In this document: positions 37,026-45,411 of the stretch, piece by piece | Layout of the letters: every line of letters begins with the position of its first letter | Numbering within the stretch: the first letter of the stretch is position 1 | Source: Acinetobacter sp. NIPH 298 | Lineage (GTDB): Bacteria > Pseudomonadota > Gammaproteobacteria > Pseudomonadales > Moraxellaceae | Direction of reading: 5' to 3' | Assembly: GCF_000369505.1 (NCBI RefSeq) | Contig: NZ_KB850054.1 | Span: 434,001 to 498,000, forward strand | Length of the DNA stretch: 64,000 nt | Program-made: the position numbers and the translations under genes | Notes under the pieces: model-generated | The model's input: the letters and a program-made list of their open reading frames with translations, nothing else | The model's database searches: none | What the model was told of the DNA's origin: nothing

Positions 37026-37570
37026 GTTTCTTCTCCATCAGGGTGATCTGCATGAAATCAGCCTGACTATTAGACCGTTATGAAAGTTGGACCGTTACAG
37101 CCTAATCATGGCTCGATTGGGTATCGTGATAGATGCCTAAATGATATTTACCATGATTAGGTGTAGCCTTTGTACTTTTTACTCTAGGTGGATAAAACTC
37201 TTTTCTCCAATGGATTAAAGTTGATGTCTTAAATGCTTTATTCGATTGAAGCTGTTTAAATCTTAAACTTTAACTTAACTTGTGTTGATATATGAATTGT
37301 TAAGGAAGTTAAAAAATATTTAAAAAATAGATGTTTATTCTATATTTTTCTGAGATGGTAGCGGTCAGAATGAAAAGTTGCTTAGAGGAAGATGGCATGA
37401 ATATATTTAGACGTTATAGCGCAAATACATGTTGGTGTTGTGTAAATAAGGTGATTTCGCAAATTCAATTGATATGGAATTTCTAAGCTTAAATGCTAGA
37501 AATATGTAAGTGAAAATGAATTGATTTTATTTCATGGTATTTTTGAGTTTAACTGTTTTGGGATAGAAAA
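37026..37570. other. Long divergent region between katA and the YscW-like gene
   Basis: 545 AT-rich bases between divergent genes. It holds the presumed katA promoter, which I could not place, and one small frame with a good ribosome site (37397-37486, listed separately). No tRNA, repeat array or riboswitch pattern was seen. Confidence 0.5.
37397..37486 (+). CDS. Possible 29-residue small protein, Cys-rich
   Basis: ATG 37397 is preceded by agaggaa (37384-37390) at good spacing. The product starts MNIFRRYSANTCWCCVNKV and ends in IWNF. The clustered TCWCC and basic start are unusual for chance sequence, but a frame this short in AT-rich DNA can easily be random. A longer version could start at 37370. 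I know no matching family. It might be a leader peptide or a small regulator; support is weak. Confidence 0.25.
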   Translation: MNIFRRYSANTCWCCVNKVISQIQLIWNF

Positions 37571-38020
37571 ATGAAAAAAATTACTTATGGTTTAGGTTTG
37601 TCACTGACTCTTCTGACGGGTTGTAGCTCAGTTGCTCACAATAGTGGCCTGAAAACCACTCAATCAAACACAGTAACGGTCGAATTTGTTGGGAATGCCA
37701 CCTATAGCGTGCCGCAACAGCAAGGTACAGTCAGTTTATATGCTTTGGAAACAGGTTTGGCCGATGCGCCTGCGACCTTAATTCAACAAAAGCAAGTGCA
37801 GGTTTCTCAAGTTCCGTTTACTGTGAATTTTACAGTGCCAGCAGATCATAAAAAGCTGATTCAACCGACGGTCCGCGGGGACGCTGAGATTACTTATTAC
37901 GTGACATGGGAGTCGGCTACTCAGAATTTGACAGGAAAAGATGCGATTGTGATTGACTACGACCGAAAATTCCCTCGTGTTAAATTGGGAAGCGGCAAGC
38001 AACAGATTTATTTAAAATAA
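37571..38020 (+). CDS. YbaY/YscW-family lipoprotein
   Basis: A 149-residue lipoprotein with lipobox LLTGC (Cys about residue 18). The mature domain matches the YbaY/YscW (META-like beta) family: TVTVEFVGNATYSVPQQQGTVSLYALE, then PFTVNFTVPADHKKLIQP and a C-terminal beta strand GKQQIYLK. YscW is a secretin pilot in type III secretion, but free-standing relatives such as YbaY are envelope proteins of unknown role and that is the safer reading here. It is a single gene with a strong terminator. Confidence 0.8.
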   Translation: MKKITYGLGLSLTLLTGCSSVAHNSGLKTTQSNTVTVEFVGNATYSVPQQQGTVSLYALETGLADAPATLIQQKQVQVSQVPFTVNFTVPADHKKLIQPTVRGDAEITYYVTWESATQNLTGKDAIVIDYDRKFPRVKLGSGKQQIYLK

Positions 38021-38034
38021 TAATATCTAACAAG

Positions 38035-38070
38035 AAAGGGTGACGCTCAGAAGAGGATCACCCTTTTTTT
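38035..38070 (+). terminator. Terminator after the YscW-like gene
   Basis: aaagggtga (38035-38043) / tcacccttt (38058-38066) followed by T residues to 38070. Confidence 0.87.
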
Positions 38071-38100
38071 ATTAGTGTTGATACGCTCGATTTCTCTGTT

Positions 38101-40395
38101 CTAGGCGTTGACCAAACGATTTGATTTAACCATATCCGCTAAACCATGTGTTCTAAAATAATGCTCTAGCCAGCTCTTAATCAGCAATGGATTATTCATA
38201 CGCAAAACTTCATCTAATAGCCGTTTTGCATCACTCATTGGAATATGACAAATCGCCTTTCGGACCCTTAAAATATTACTTGAGCTCATAGAAAGGGTAT
38301 CGAAGCCCATTGCCATCAACAGAATCGCGGACAACGGATCACCTGCCATTTCCCCACAAATACTGATCGGTTTTTGATACTTATGGCAATCTTGTACCAG
38401 TTGTCGCAGTGCGCGTAAAACCGAGGGATGTAGATGTGAGTAGACATTGGCCACATGCGGGTTATTACGATCGACAGCCAATAAATATTGCGTTAAATCA
38501 TTTGAACCCACAGAAAAGAAATCAACCAGTTCCGAAAACTCATCAATTTGAAACAGCACGCTTGGCACTTCAACCATAATGCCGAGTTTGGGTTTGGTGA
38601 TTTTGACTTGTTCTTCTTCTTGAACTGCAATCCAGTCACGCTCAAATAAGTACAACACTTCTTCCACTTCACTGACACTGGTCACCATTGGCAGTAAGAT
38701 ATGAAGGTTGTTTAAACCAATACTGGCTTTTAGCATCGCACGGATTTGTGCAGAAAAAATCTCAGGATGATCCAGCGTAAAGCGCAAGCCACGCCAGCCC
38801 AATGCAGAGTTCTCTTCTTCAATACTAAAATACGGCAGATCTTTATCCGCACCAATATCCAGTGTTCGCATAATCACAGGCTTATTGGCGAAATGACTGA
38901 GTTGTTGGCGGTAAATCGCACGTTGTTCTTCTTCACCGGGGAAGCGTTCACGCAGCATAAATGGAATTTCACTACGATATAGCCCGACACCTTTGGCACC
39001 GCGTTGTACCCCACGGACCACATCAATCATTAAACCAGTATTGACAAATAAAGGGATTGCGACGCCATCGGGTGTGATCGCATCTTTGGTCTCATACTGC
39101 TTTAAATCTTTGGCAATTTGTTCTTCTTCTTTTTGGACTTCTTTATAACGTTGGCGTAATCGACGTGGTGGATTGACGAAGATCCGTCCTTGATAGGCAT
39201 CGACAATCATCTCAATATCATCAAGCGTAGTAATCGGTAACTCGGTTACACCCACAACCGTTGGAATCCCGAGTGCACGTGCCACAATCACCATATGTGA
39301 ATTGGCTGCACCTTCGGAGGTCACAATCGCTGCAATATTATCAACAGGAAGTTCAACGAGCGCGGCGGTACTGATTTCTTCACCGATAAGGATGCTATCA
39401 GGGCTAAGCTCACGATGACTGGTATCATTTTCCTGCAAGCAAGCGAGAATTCGACGACCTAAGTCTTTAAGGTCAGAAACTCGTTCTCGTAGGTAGTCAT
39501 CTTCCATTTGTGCAAAGAGGGCAATGTGTTTATCAATCACCTTCCGCACCGCACCTTGTGCCCAACTGCCTGAGCGAATGTGGTCTTTAATTTCACTTGG
39601 CAGTGCATTTTCATCCAACATCCGTAAGAACACGCTAAATAAAGCACGCTCTTCCGACATGAGGGAATCTTGCATTTTTTCATCTAAGGACTGAATTTCT
39701 ATACGAACTGAAGCAATCGCTTGATCGAGTAATGCTAATTCATCGCTAATGTCTTCAGCTTCGCGATCTGGAATCACGGCTAAATCAGCAGGGGGGTAGA
39801 GTACAATCGCACGGCCTAAGGCGATGCCACCCGCACCAGACACACCCTGAAAGGTTTTATAGGTAGAGCCGCCATTGGGTTTGCGGAAAACGTCAATATT
39901 CCCTACGGCATGGGCATGCGCGATCACACCAGATAGTTGTGCACATAGCGTGACCAGAAAGGATTCAGCCGCTTCACTAAAGTCTTGTGATTCCTTATTT
40001 TGAACCACTAAAACACCCATAACCTTACGGCGATACATCACAGGTACGCCAAGGAATGAGTTAAATAATTCTTCACCTGTTTCAGGCAAATAAGCAAAGC
40101 GTTCATGTTTCGGCGCATTGTCTAAGTTGACAATTTCTTCGCGTTGACCGACTAAACCGACCAAACCAGTACCGACACTTAAAGAGACTTGTCCAACGGA
40201 TTCAGGGTTTAAACCTTTTGAGGCCATCAACACATAACGACGATTACGCTCATCTAAGAGATATATAGAGCATACATCCACGTGCATCGCTTCAGCCACA
40301 TGATTGACCATAATGTCCAAAGAGTCATGCAAACTGACGGACGCATTGATTTCTTGCACAATGCGTCTGAGGGTGTCGAGTTGCATGTTTGACAT
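38101..40395 (-). CDS. ptsP: PtsP, enzyme I-Ntr of the nitrogen phosphotransferase system
   Basis: A 764-residue PEP-protein phosphotransferase. Residues 1-165 form a GAF domain (SLHDSLDIMVNHVAEAM; VCSIYLLDERNRRYVL; VMGVLVVQNKES). The enzyme I part follows, with the phospho-His367 in SEGAANSHMVIVARALGIP, RSEIPFMLRERFPGEEEQ, ADKDLPYFSIEEENSALGWRG in pieces, and SVGSNDLTQYLLAVDRNNP with SICGEMAGDP near the end. It passes phosphate from PEP to NPr and EIIA-Ntr, linking nitrogen and carbon status to potassium and metabolism. It lies directly after rppH on the same strand, as in E. coli. Confidence 0.95.
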   Translation of the reverse strand: MSNMQLDTLRRIVQEINASVSLHDSLDIMVNHVAEAMHVDVCSIYLLDERNRRYVLMASKGLNPESVGQVSLSVGTGLVGLVGQREEIVNLDNAPKHERFAYLPETGEELFNSFLGVPVMYRRKVMGVLVVQNKESQDFSEAAESFLVTLCAQLSGVIAHAHAVGNIDVFRKPNGGSTYKTFQGVSGAGGIALGRAIVLYPPADLAVIPDREAEDISDELALLDQAIASVRIEIQSLDEKMQDSLMSEERALFSVFLRMLDENALPSEIKDHIRSGSWAQGAVRKVIDKHIALFAQMEDDYLRERVSDLKDLGRRILACLQENDTSHRELSPDSILIGEEISTAALVELPVDNIAAIVTSEGAANSHMVIVARALGIPTVVGVTELPITTLDDIEMIVDAYQGRIFVNPPRRLRQRYKEVQKEEEQIAKDLKQYETKDAITPDGVAIPLFVNTGLMIDVVRGVQRGAKGVGLYRSEIPFMLRERFPGEEEQRAIYRQQLSHFANKPVIMRTLDIGADKDLPYFSIEEENSALGWRGLRFTLDHPEIFSAQIRAMLKASIGLNNLHILLPMVTSVSEVEEVLYLFERDWIAVQEEEQVKITKPKLGIMVEVPSVLFQIDEFSELVDFFSVGSNDLTQYLLAVDRNNPHVANVYSHLHPSVLRALRQLVQDCHKYQKPISICGEMAGDPLSAILLMAMGFDTLSMSSSNILRVRKAICHIPMSDAKRLLDEVLRMNNPLLIKSWLEHYFRTHGLADMVKSNRLVNA

Positions 40396-40487
40396 GGATG
40401 TTTACTCCAATTTATAAATCGTTATATGCCTATTTATAACAGCTCTCTTGTTGAAAATCATTGCTTAAAATGATGATTCTATAACAA

Positions 40488-40964
40488 TTAACGCTGAGGT
40501 AATTGTATGCACAATTCCATCATGGCTTTACGGTAAACATCACGTTTGAAGTTGACCACTTGACCCAATGGATACCAGTAACTCACCCATTGCCATTCAT
40601 CGAACTCGGGTGGGTCTGATAGGTTTAACTGAATATGATGGGGCGAAGCCGTTAATTTCAGTAAAAACCACTTTTGCTTTTGTCCAATACATATCGGATC
40701 TGAATCTGACCGAATGTACCGATGTGGCAAACGATAACGCAGCCAACCTTTAGTTTGCGCTATAATTTGGACGTGTTCGGGCAATAAACCGACTTCTTCT
40801 CTCAGTTCACGAAAAAGTGCCTGCTCAGGGGTTTCTCCAAACTGGATACCTCCTTGTGGAAATTGCCAAGCATTGTGACCAATGCGTTTTGCCCATAAGA
40901 CGTGTCCGTCATCGTTTGCCAAAATGATCCCGACGTTGGGTCGGAAACCTTCTGAGTCGATCAT
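40488..40964 (-). CDS. rppH: RppH, RNA pyrophosphohydrolase
   Basis: A 158-residue Nudix enzyme that removes pyrophosphate from the 5' end of mRNAs and so triggers decay by RNase E. The Nudix box [24 protein letters not shown] is at residues 38-61. [17 protein letters not shown] is the family N-terminus and [13 protein letters not shown] is also conserved. ptsP begins 92 bases downstream; the pair is a widely kept arrangement. Note that its partner nuclease gene rne is in the same window. Confidence 0.95.
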   Translation of the reverse strand: MIDSEGFRPNVGIILANDDGHVLWAKRIGHNAWQFPQGGIQFGETPEQALFRELREEVGLLPEHVQIIAQTKGWLRYRLPHRYIRSDSDPICIGQKQKWFLLKLTASPHHIQLNLSDPPEFDEWQWVSYWYPLGQVVNFKRDVYRKAMMELCIQLPQR

Positions 40965-41148
40965 TTGGCTACCTAAATTTTGTCTATATCGTTGACTTTG
41001 ATATCGGGGACAGTCACGCTTGCACGTCCAACTCGAAAAAGATCAAAGTAAAATGTTTAAAATTGCTATGATCTTAACGAATTTTTAGTGACTTACGGAA
41101 ATAGATTTACGTTTTTTTTCTTTAATTTGCATTTAAATGAGCATTTAT

Positions 41149-41799
41149 ATGAAATTGGCTTTGTTTGATTTAGATCACACCCTGTTAAATACCGATTCTG
41201 ACCATTCGTGGGGTGAATTTTTGGTCAATGAAGCTTTGGTTGATCCAGTTCATCATCGTCAAATGAATGACAAGTTTTATGAAGACTATAAAGCAGGGCA
41301 ACTTGATCCGATTGCTTATAATGAATTTGTTTTTGAGTTTTTGACCAAACATGACAATGAGTATTTAACGGAACTTCATCAGTTGTTTATGCAAAAAGTG
41401 ATTCGTCCACAAATGCGCCCTAAAGGTTTTGAGGCAATTCAACGACATCAAGCGTTGGGGCATGCGATTGTTGGGATTACTGCGACCAGTGATTTTATTA
41501 CTGCACCGATTTTCCGTGAATTTGGCATTACTGAAATTATTGCCACCAATGCTGAAGTGATTGCAGACAAATACACGGGTAAAGTAACAGGTGTGCCATG
41601 CTATCAAAAAGGTAAGTTGGTGCGCTTGGATCAATGGTTGGCAGGCCGTGAAGTTGATGAATCTTGGGCTTATTCGGATTCGATTAATGACCGGTTCTTA
41701 TTGGAATATGCAACCCATGCCATTGCGGTGAACCCCGATGACCGCTTAGAAACACTCGCTCAAGATCAAGCATGGGAAATCCAAGACTGGTCGATTTAG
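41149..41799 (+). CDS. HAD-IB family phosphatase (SerB-like)
   Basis: A 216-residue HAD-IB hydrolase. Motif I is LFDLDHTLLNTDSDHSW with Asp7 and Asp9; motif II lies in GITATSDFI; motif III/IV in KGKLVRLDQWL and AYSDSINDRFLLEYA. The subfamily includes phosphoserine phosphatase-like and histidinol-phosphate phosphatase enzymes, and the substrate cannot be told by eye. ATG 41149 gives the usual short start MKLALFDLD; ATG 41137 is possible. It diverges from rppH and its stop overlaps the stop of the convergent LysR gene by 4 bases. Confidence 0.87.
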   Translation: MKLALFDLDHTLLNTDSDHSWGEFLVNEALVDPVHHRQMNDKFYEDYKAGQLDPIAYNEFVFEFLTKHDNEYLTELHQLFMQKVIRPQMRPKGFEAIQRHQALGHAIVGITATSDFITAPIFREFGITEIIATNAEVIADKYTGKVTGVPCYQKGKLVRLDQWLAGREVDESWAYSDSINDRFLLEYATHAIAVNPDDRLETLAQDQAWEIQDWSI

Positions 41800-42653
41800 G
41801 TCATCATATTAATCAACTCTTCAGCAGCTTTAGACTGAATGCGGGCAGGGTGCCACACCATGCCCAATTTGCGCTGCATATCTAGATTCAAATCTAATTG
41901 TTGTAAATCATGATTGAGCAATGTCTTTGGTAACACTGACCAACCTAAGCCAATCGAAACCAACATTCTGATGGATTCTAACGGGTTATTGCTCATGCTA
42001 ATTTTCGGTTTTAAGCCTTTTTTCTCAAATTCAGCAAGTGTGATTTGACTGGTATAAGTGTGTGCTGCTGGAAGTAAGCTTGGGTAGGCAATAAGGTCTT
42101 CGAGCTTCAGGTTTTGTTGTTGTGCTAAAGGGTGAAAGGGCGACGCAACAAAAACCAAAGGATCATTCCAAATCGTCACATAACGCAGACGATCATCTCC
42201 AATTGGCGGCAAGGTCAAAAATGCAAGCTCTAACTCTCCAGCGAGTACGTGCTCATGCGCTTGTTCAGAATCGACAAAATGAACATCTAAAGTGACTTTC
42301 GGAAAATGTTGCACAAAGTTTTTGAGTGGTTCTGCTAGATGATGCAAGCCGATGTGATGGCTGGTTCCGATTTTTAAGCGACCTTGTACCTGCGCTTGCT
42401 CATGGCTTAAGGTGTGGTGAATTTCGCCAAGTTCGTTGAGCCAACCCCTTACTTTAGGCAACAGTGAGTGTGCAGCATAGGTGGGTTGTATACCCCGTCC
42501 TGCGGATTCAAATAGCTTGACATCAAAATACTGTTCTAAGCTATGAATCCGTTTGGTGACCGCAGGTTGAGTTATAAATAATTGTTCTGCCGCGATAGAA
42601 ATAGAACCTGTTTCCATCACTTTTACAAATGCTTCAAATGCAGCAAGGTTCAT
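41796..42653 (-). CDS. LysR-family transcriptional regulator
   Basis: A 285-residue LysR regulator. The N-terminal helix-turn-helix is FVKVMETGSISIAAEQLFITQPAVTKRIHSLEQYF in family order (for example SISIAAEQL and QPAVTKRI). The C-terminal effector-binding domain starts near GRLKIGTSHHIGLHHL and contains the FVASPFHPLAQQ region. It resembles CysB/CbbR-like members. Targets are not evident: the divergent neighbour is the small membrane protein 60 bases away on the same strand, and the convergent one is the HAD gene. Confidence 0.9.
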   Translation of the reverse strand: MNLAAFEAFVKVMETGSISIAAEQLFITQPAVTKRIHSLEQYFDVKLFESAGRGIQPTYAAHSLLPKVRGWLNELGEIHHTLSHEQAQVQGRLKIGTSHHIGLHHLAEPLKNFVQHFPKVTLDVHFVDSEQAHEHVLAGELELAFLTLPPIGDDRLRYVTIWNDPLVFVASPFHPLAQQQNLKLEDLIAYPSLLPAAHTYTSQITLAEFEKKGLKPKISMSNNPLESIRMLVSIGLGWSVLPKTLLNHDLQQLDLNLDMQRKLGMVWHPARIQSKAAEELINMMT

Positions 42654-42713
42654 AGGGATGTATCCAAGAACATTTTAAAAATTTAACCAAGAGCTTGATT
42701 TACTTTATGTCAT

Positions 42714-42935
42714 TTAACCAAAACGACTCCACACTTTTTCATGGAAGAAAAAAGCAAATGCCTGTACGGTGGGTTCAAGTAAGCTCAAGGTTGCGGACAC
42801 GAGTAAGTTTCCTGTAATCGCATAGGCGACTAGCATAGCAACACTAATATGTAAGATGTAGTAACTCAAGGTCTTTTTGAGCGTCCGTTGATTGTTTATC
42901 ACGAATTGTTGAATATTCGCCATTGTAAGCACCAT
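42714..42935 (-). CDS. Small DUF2061-like membrane protein
   Basis: A 69- to 73-residue protein with two membrane helices. The pattern RTLKKTLSYYILHISVAMLVAYAITGN and LSLLEPTVQAFAFFFHEKVWSRFG (Thr-Gly-Asn loop and a C-terminal HEKVW) is that of DUF2061 membrane proteins, whose role is unknown. The start may be ATG 42935 or ATG 42923; neither has a strong ribosome site. A Fur-like box lies 18 bases upstream, so iron control is likely. Confidence 0.75.
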   Translation of the reverse strand: MVLTMANIQQFVINNQRTLKKTLSYYILHISVAMLVAYAITGNLLVSATLSLLEPTVQAFAFFFHEKVWSRFG

Positions 42936-42952
42936 CGTAAAAACTTAATTAT

Positions 42953-42971
42953 TTAAATGATAATCATTATT
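42953..42971. promoter_or_regulatory. Fur-like box upstream of the DUF2061 gene
   Basis: The 19 bases here match the Fur consensus GATAATGATAATCATTATC at 15 positions, with an intact ATGATAATCATTAT core. It overlaps the likely promoter of the minus-strand DUF2061 gene, which fits repression by iron-loaded Fur. Confidence 0.7.
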
Positions 42972-43045
42972 GTTTGTAAAGTAAAAAAGAAATTTTGATT
43001 TATGGTGATTGGATTTATTGATCAGTTAGTGGAGTCAGAGAGATT

Positions 43046-43372
43046 TTAAGGAAGCTTCGCAGAAAGTTGCTGAATAAAATTTAAGACTTGTTCTTTTTGT
43101 TCTAGCGTCAGTAGATGGAATTGTAGAATCATTTCAGCAAGTTGATCCTCTTCTGCATAAAAATAAGCAGTTGGTAAATTCAGAGTTTGGGCAATCTTAG
43201 ACACCATCAAAAAATCAGGAACATGTTTACCTCGTTCGTATTGATTCATGCGTGCGCTGGCTGATGCTTCGTCAATTCCTGCCAAAATGACTAAACGTTC
43301 TTGGGAAAGTTTGTGTGCTTTCCGAGCAAGACGCAGGCGTAATGCAAATACATTAGATGTATGAGGCTGCAT
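43046..43372 (-). CDS. XRE/Cro-type transcriptional regulator
   Basis: A 108-residue protein. The N-terminal helix-turn-helix occupies about residues 7-62: FALRLRLARKAHKLSQERLV, then EASASARMNQYERGKHVPDF, the classic XRE layout. The rest is helical (AEMILQFHLLTLEQKEQVLNFI), as in small dimeric phage-type repressors. The ATG at 43372 is used; a TTG four codons upstream is less likely. It diverges from three envelope genes, and two 17-bp palindromes in between are its probable operators. Confidence 0.87.
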   Translation of the reverse strand: MQPHTSNVFALRLRLARKAHKLSQERLVILAGIDEASASARMNQYERGKHVPDFLMVSKIAQTLNLPTAYFYAEEDQLAEMILQFHLLTLEQKEQVLNFIQQLSAKLP

Positions 43373-43393
43373 AATTTTTTGCAATCAATGAAA

Positions 43394-43410
43394 ACTAAGA
43401 TTTTCTTAGT
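43394..43410. promoter_or_regulatory. Operator 1 of the XRE regulator (17-bp palindrome)
   Basis: ACTAAGATTTTCTTAGT, arms ACTAAGA/TCTTAGT. It lies 22 bases before the regulator start and shares ACTAAG-N4-TCTTAGT with operator 2; the centres are 34 bases apart. Confidence 0.75.
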
Positions 43411-43417
43411 TTTCGTA

Positions 43418-43446
43418 TTGAACTTTTACTAAGGGAGTCTTAGTAT
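43418..43446 (+). promoter_or_regulatory. Probable promoter of the envelope-protein operon
   Basis: -35 TTGAAC (43418-43423), 17-base spacer, -10 TAGTAT (43441-43446). Operator 2 fills the spacer and reaches into the -10, so bound regulator would block polymerase. Confidence 0.6.
43428..43444. promoter_or_regulatory. Operator 2 of the XRE regulator (17-bp palindrome)
   Basis: ACTAAGGGAGTCTTAGT, the second copy of the ACTAAG-N4-TCTTAGT element, placed between the -35 and -10 of the plus-strand operon. Confidence 0.75.
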
Positions 43447-43484
43447 TGTTTTGCAACTTAAAAATAATACGGAAAGGTATGTAT

Positions 43485-43925
43485 ATGGTGAGAAAATTAT
43501 TCTATTCTATTTTTTTACTTGGGCTGTTGAATAACTCGACTTATGCAGAAACTTGTTCAATCCTTATGATCTATGATGATAAAATTCAAACAATTATAGA
43601 TAACAATTCATTTGAGTTTAAAGGTTATGATCGAGTTTGTCGGCAACTCAAACAAGCCAATGCTGGAATTAATATAACGACTGGTTCAGCAATCAATGAG
43701 AGACAAACAACAGCCGTTGCCGTGATTCGTTTGCAAGATACGAAATTGCCGATTCCAGGTGGTAATACTCGATCTTCAATGTGGTCAAGTCCACTAAGAA
43801 CGACCAAAAATCAAGATGCACTTATATGGAGTGCAATCAATGAAGCGACATCTGCGATAAATCAAAGTGATATTGATGGCTTAAATGAAAACCGTAAAAA
43901 ATTGGGTTTTAAGACCTATCCTTAA
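43485..43925 (+). CDS. Secreted protein of unknown function, first gene of the XRE-controlled operon
   Basis: A 146-residue protein I do not recognise. Residues 1-21 are a Sec signal peptide (KLFYSIFLLGLLNNSTYA, cleavage before ETCS). The mature part has a Cys pair (one near TCSIL, one in DRVCRQL), a polar middle with TTGSAINERQTTAVAVIRL, and a C-terminal helix with NQSDIDGLNENRKKLGF. ATG 43485 is chosen because ggaaagg lies 7 bases before it; ATG 43479 is too close to it. The next gene follows after 26 bases. Probably periplasmic. Confidence 0.68.
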   Translation: MVRKLFYSIFLLGLLNNSTYAETCSILMIYDDKIQTIIDNNSFEFKGYDRVCRQLKQANAGINITTGSAINERQTTAVAVIRLQDTKLPIPGGNTRSSMWSSPLRTTKNQDALIWSAINEATSAINQSDIDGLNENRKKLGFKTYP

Positions 43926-43951
43926 ATCATAAGTGTTGAGTTGAGAAAAAC

Positions 43952-44620
43952 ATGAATATTAAGATTTTCATTGTGCTTTGCGTGAGCAGTGGCGTGTTAT
44001 GGGGTTGCTCAAAGGAAACTGCTGCACAAAATAATATCGTATCATCTGCAACAAAAGAAACAGTGACTACGAATAAAGAAAGCCCGATGCCACCAAAAGA
44101 AATGCTTGCTCCAGAAGATAACCCAAATTTGAAAGGTACACCTGTATTGGGCTTTAAACTTAGGGATTCCACTTTTGAGTCAGTGAAGAAAAGGCTGAGT
44201 CATTATCAGGTGGGAGGGGAGTCGTATGCAGGTGGCGGGATTCTTGCTAACGATGGTTCAGGTTTTGATATTGATGGTTTGATGGGAACACAATTTGGCT
44301 TTGATCAAGATCAAAAATTGGCTTATGCCAGTATGGTGATCAAAGAAGTCGATCATATGAATCACACGACCTATAAAAAAGTAGTGAACTATGTTCAAGA
44401 GAATGATTACAAAGTGATTGATAAACAAGATCCATTTGTTGGGAATCGTAGTACGACATTTAAAACGCCAAACCAAGAGTTTGTGGTGGTCAGCGCACCA
44501 CATATGGGCGGTTTTAAAGTCGAAGTTGAATATTTTACCGATGATTTTGAGCAAAAAAGAAGAGATTACCAATCACAGCAACGAGCAGCTCAAGCGAAAT
44601 CAGAATCTGCTAATTTTTAA
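43952..44620 (+). CDS. Lipoprotein of unknown function, second gene of the XRE-controlled operon
   Basis: A 222-residue putative lipoprotein. The signal ends in VLWGC (Cys about residue 19), followed by a low-complexity linker rich in Thr, Lys and Glu to about residue 55. The folded part has GTPVLGFKLRDSTFESVKKRL, a Gly-rich GGESYAGGGILANDGSGFDIDG, and alternating strands such as FVVVSAPHMGGFKVEVEYF. It ends in a charged, Gln-rich tail. I recognise no family; the single-domain beta-rich look and membrane anchor suggest a periplasmic binding or inhibitor-like protein (inference). Confidence 0.68.
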   Translation: MNIKIFIVLCVSSGVLWGCSKETAAQNNIVSSATKETVTTNKESPMPPKEMLAPEDNPNLKGTPVLGFKLRDSTFESVKKRLSHYQVGGESYAGGGILANDGSGFDIDGLMGTQFGFDQDQKLAYASMVIKEVDHMNHTTYKKVVNYVQENDYKVIDKQDPFVGNRSTTFKTPNQEFVVVSAPHMGGFKVEVEYFTDDFEQKRRDYQSQQRAAQAKSESANF

Positions 44621-44646
44621 TTTAATATTCGGTTTATAGGTTAAAT

Positions 44647-45018
44647 ATGAAAACTATTTCTTATGGGGTTATCAGTTTTTTATTCTTGTTTTTTATTATT
44701 TTTGTGGTTGCTTACAGCCAAAATTTTAATGTGTTGTTGGATATTTTCTTTACACAATTTGCGAGTATTTTTGTTGCCTTTTTTATCGCTATTCTCGGTG
44801 TAATGAAAGGCATAAAAATTTATCAAGCAACATTCATGCTATTCATCGCTCAAATAGGTTCTTTGCTTGGGTGGATATTTACCATGATTATTCTGAGTAG
44901 TTTGCAAGTGTCTATTTACAGTACAACAGCTTTGATTTTTGATCTTATGCTGGGTGCTGTTATTGCAATCACTATTTGTTTTTTTATGCTTGAAAAGTTT
45001 TTAAATACAGAACAATGA
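44647..45018 (+). CDS. Four-helix membrane protein, third gene of the XRE-controlled operon
   Basis: A 123-residue, very hydrophobic protein with four predicted helices (about 7-27, 33-53, 60-82, 92-115) and short loops. No family was recognised. It follows the lipoprotein gene after 26 bases, so the secreted protein, lipoprotein and membrane protein form one transcript controlled by the XRE regulator. No sign of transport motifs. Confidence 0.68.
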   Translation: MKTISYGVISFLFLFFIIFVVAYSQNFNVLLDIFFTQFASIFVAFFIAILGVMKGIKIYQATFMLFIAQIGSLLGWIFTMIILSSLQVSIYSTTALIFDLMLGAVIAITICFFMLEKFLNTEQ

Positions 45019-45163
45019 AAAAAATGATGGTTTTAGAATCGTCCGTACACGGTTAAACGATTTGGCTTGATTTAGAAAACACAGCGCAATGTCAGATTGT
45101 TTTTTATACGTATTGAGCCTACAATCAGACTATTATGGTCAGATCGGTTTAAAGGAGTATCTG

Positions 45164-45406
45164 ATGGAAATGGTGAAAATTACCGATGCAAAATCTCATT
45201 TTTCAGCGTTATTGCAACGTGTTGAAAGTGGAGAAGAAATTGCGATTGCGCGTAGAGGAAAAATTATTGCTCGTTTAGTTCCAGAAAAAAAATCAAATAT
45301 GAGTGCTGCTGATGCTTTACAACAAGCATGGCACTTGGGTGGTTTACAGCTAGATTCAATATCTGATGTGGAATTGTCACCATTGGATCAAATAAGTTTG
45401 GATTAA
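45164..45406 (+). CDS. Phd/YefM-type antitoxin
   Basis: An 80-residue antitoxin. MEMVKITDAKSHFSALLQRVESGEEIAIARRGKIIARLVP is the Phd/YefM DNA-binding fold, described here by its pieces AKSHFSALL and EEIAIARRGK; the acidic C-terminus (about 50-80) would wrap the toxin. ATG 45164 is fixed by AAGGAG seven bases earlier, rejecting a longer frame from 45089. The toxin gene starts 5 bases after the stop. The complex normally represses its own promoter. Confidence 0.9.
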   Translation: MEMVKITDAKSHFSALLQRVESGEEIAIARRGKIIARLVPEKKSNMSAADALQQAWHLGGLQLDSISDVELSPLDQISLD

Positions 45407-45411
45407 ATCTT

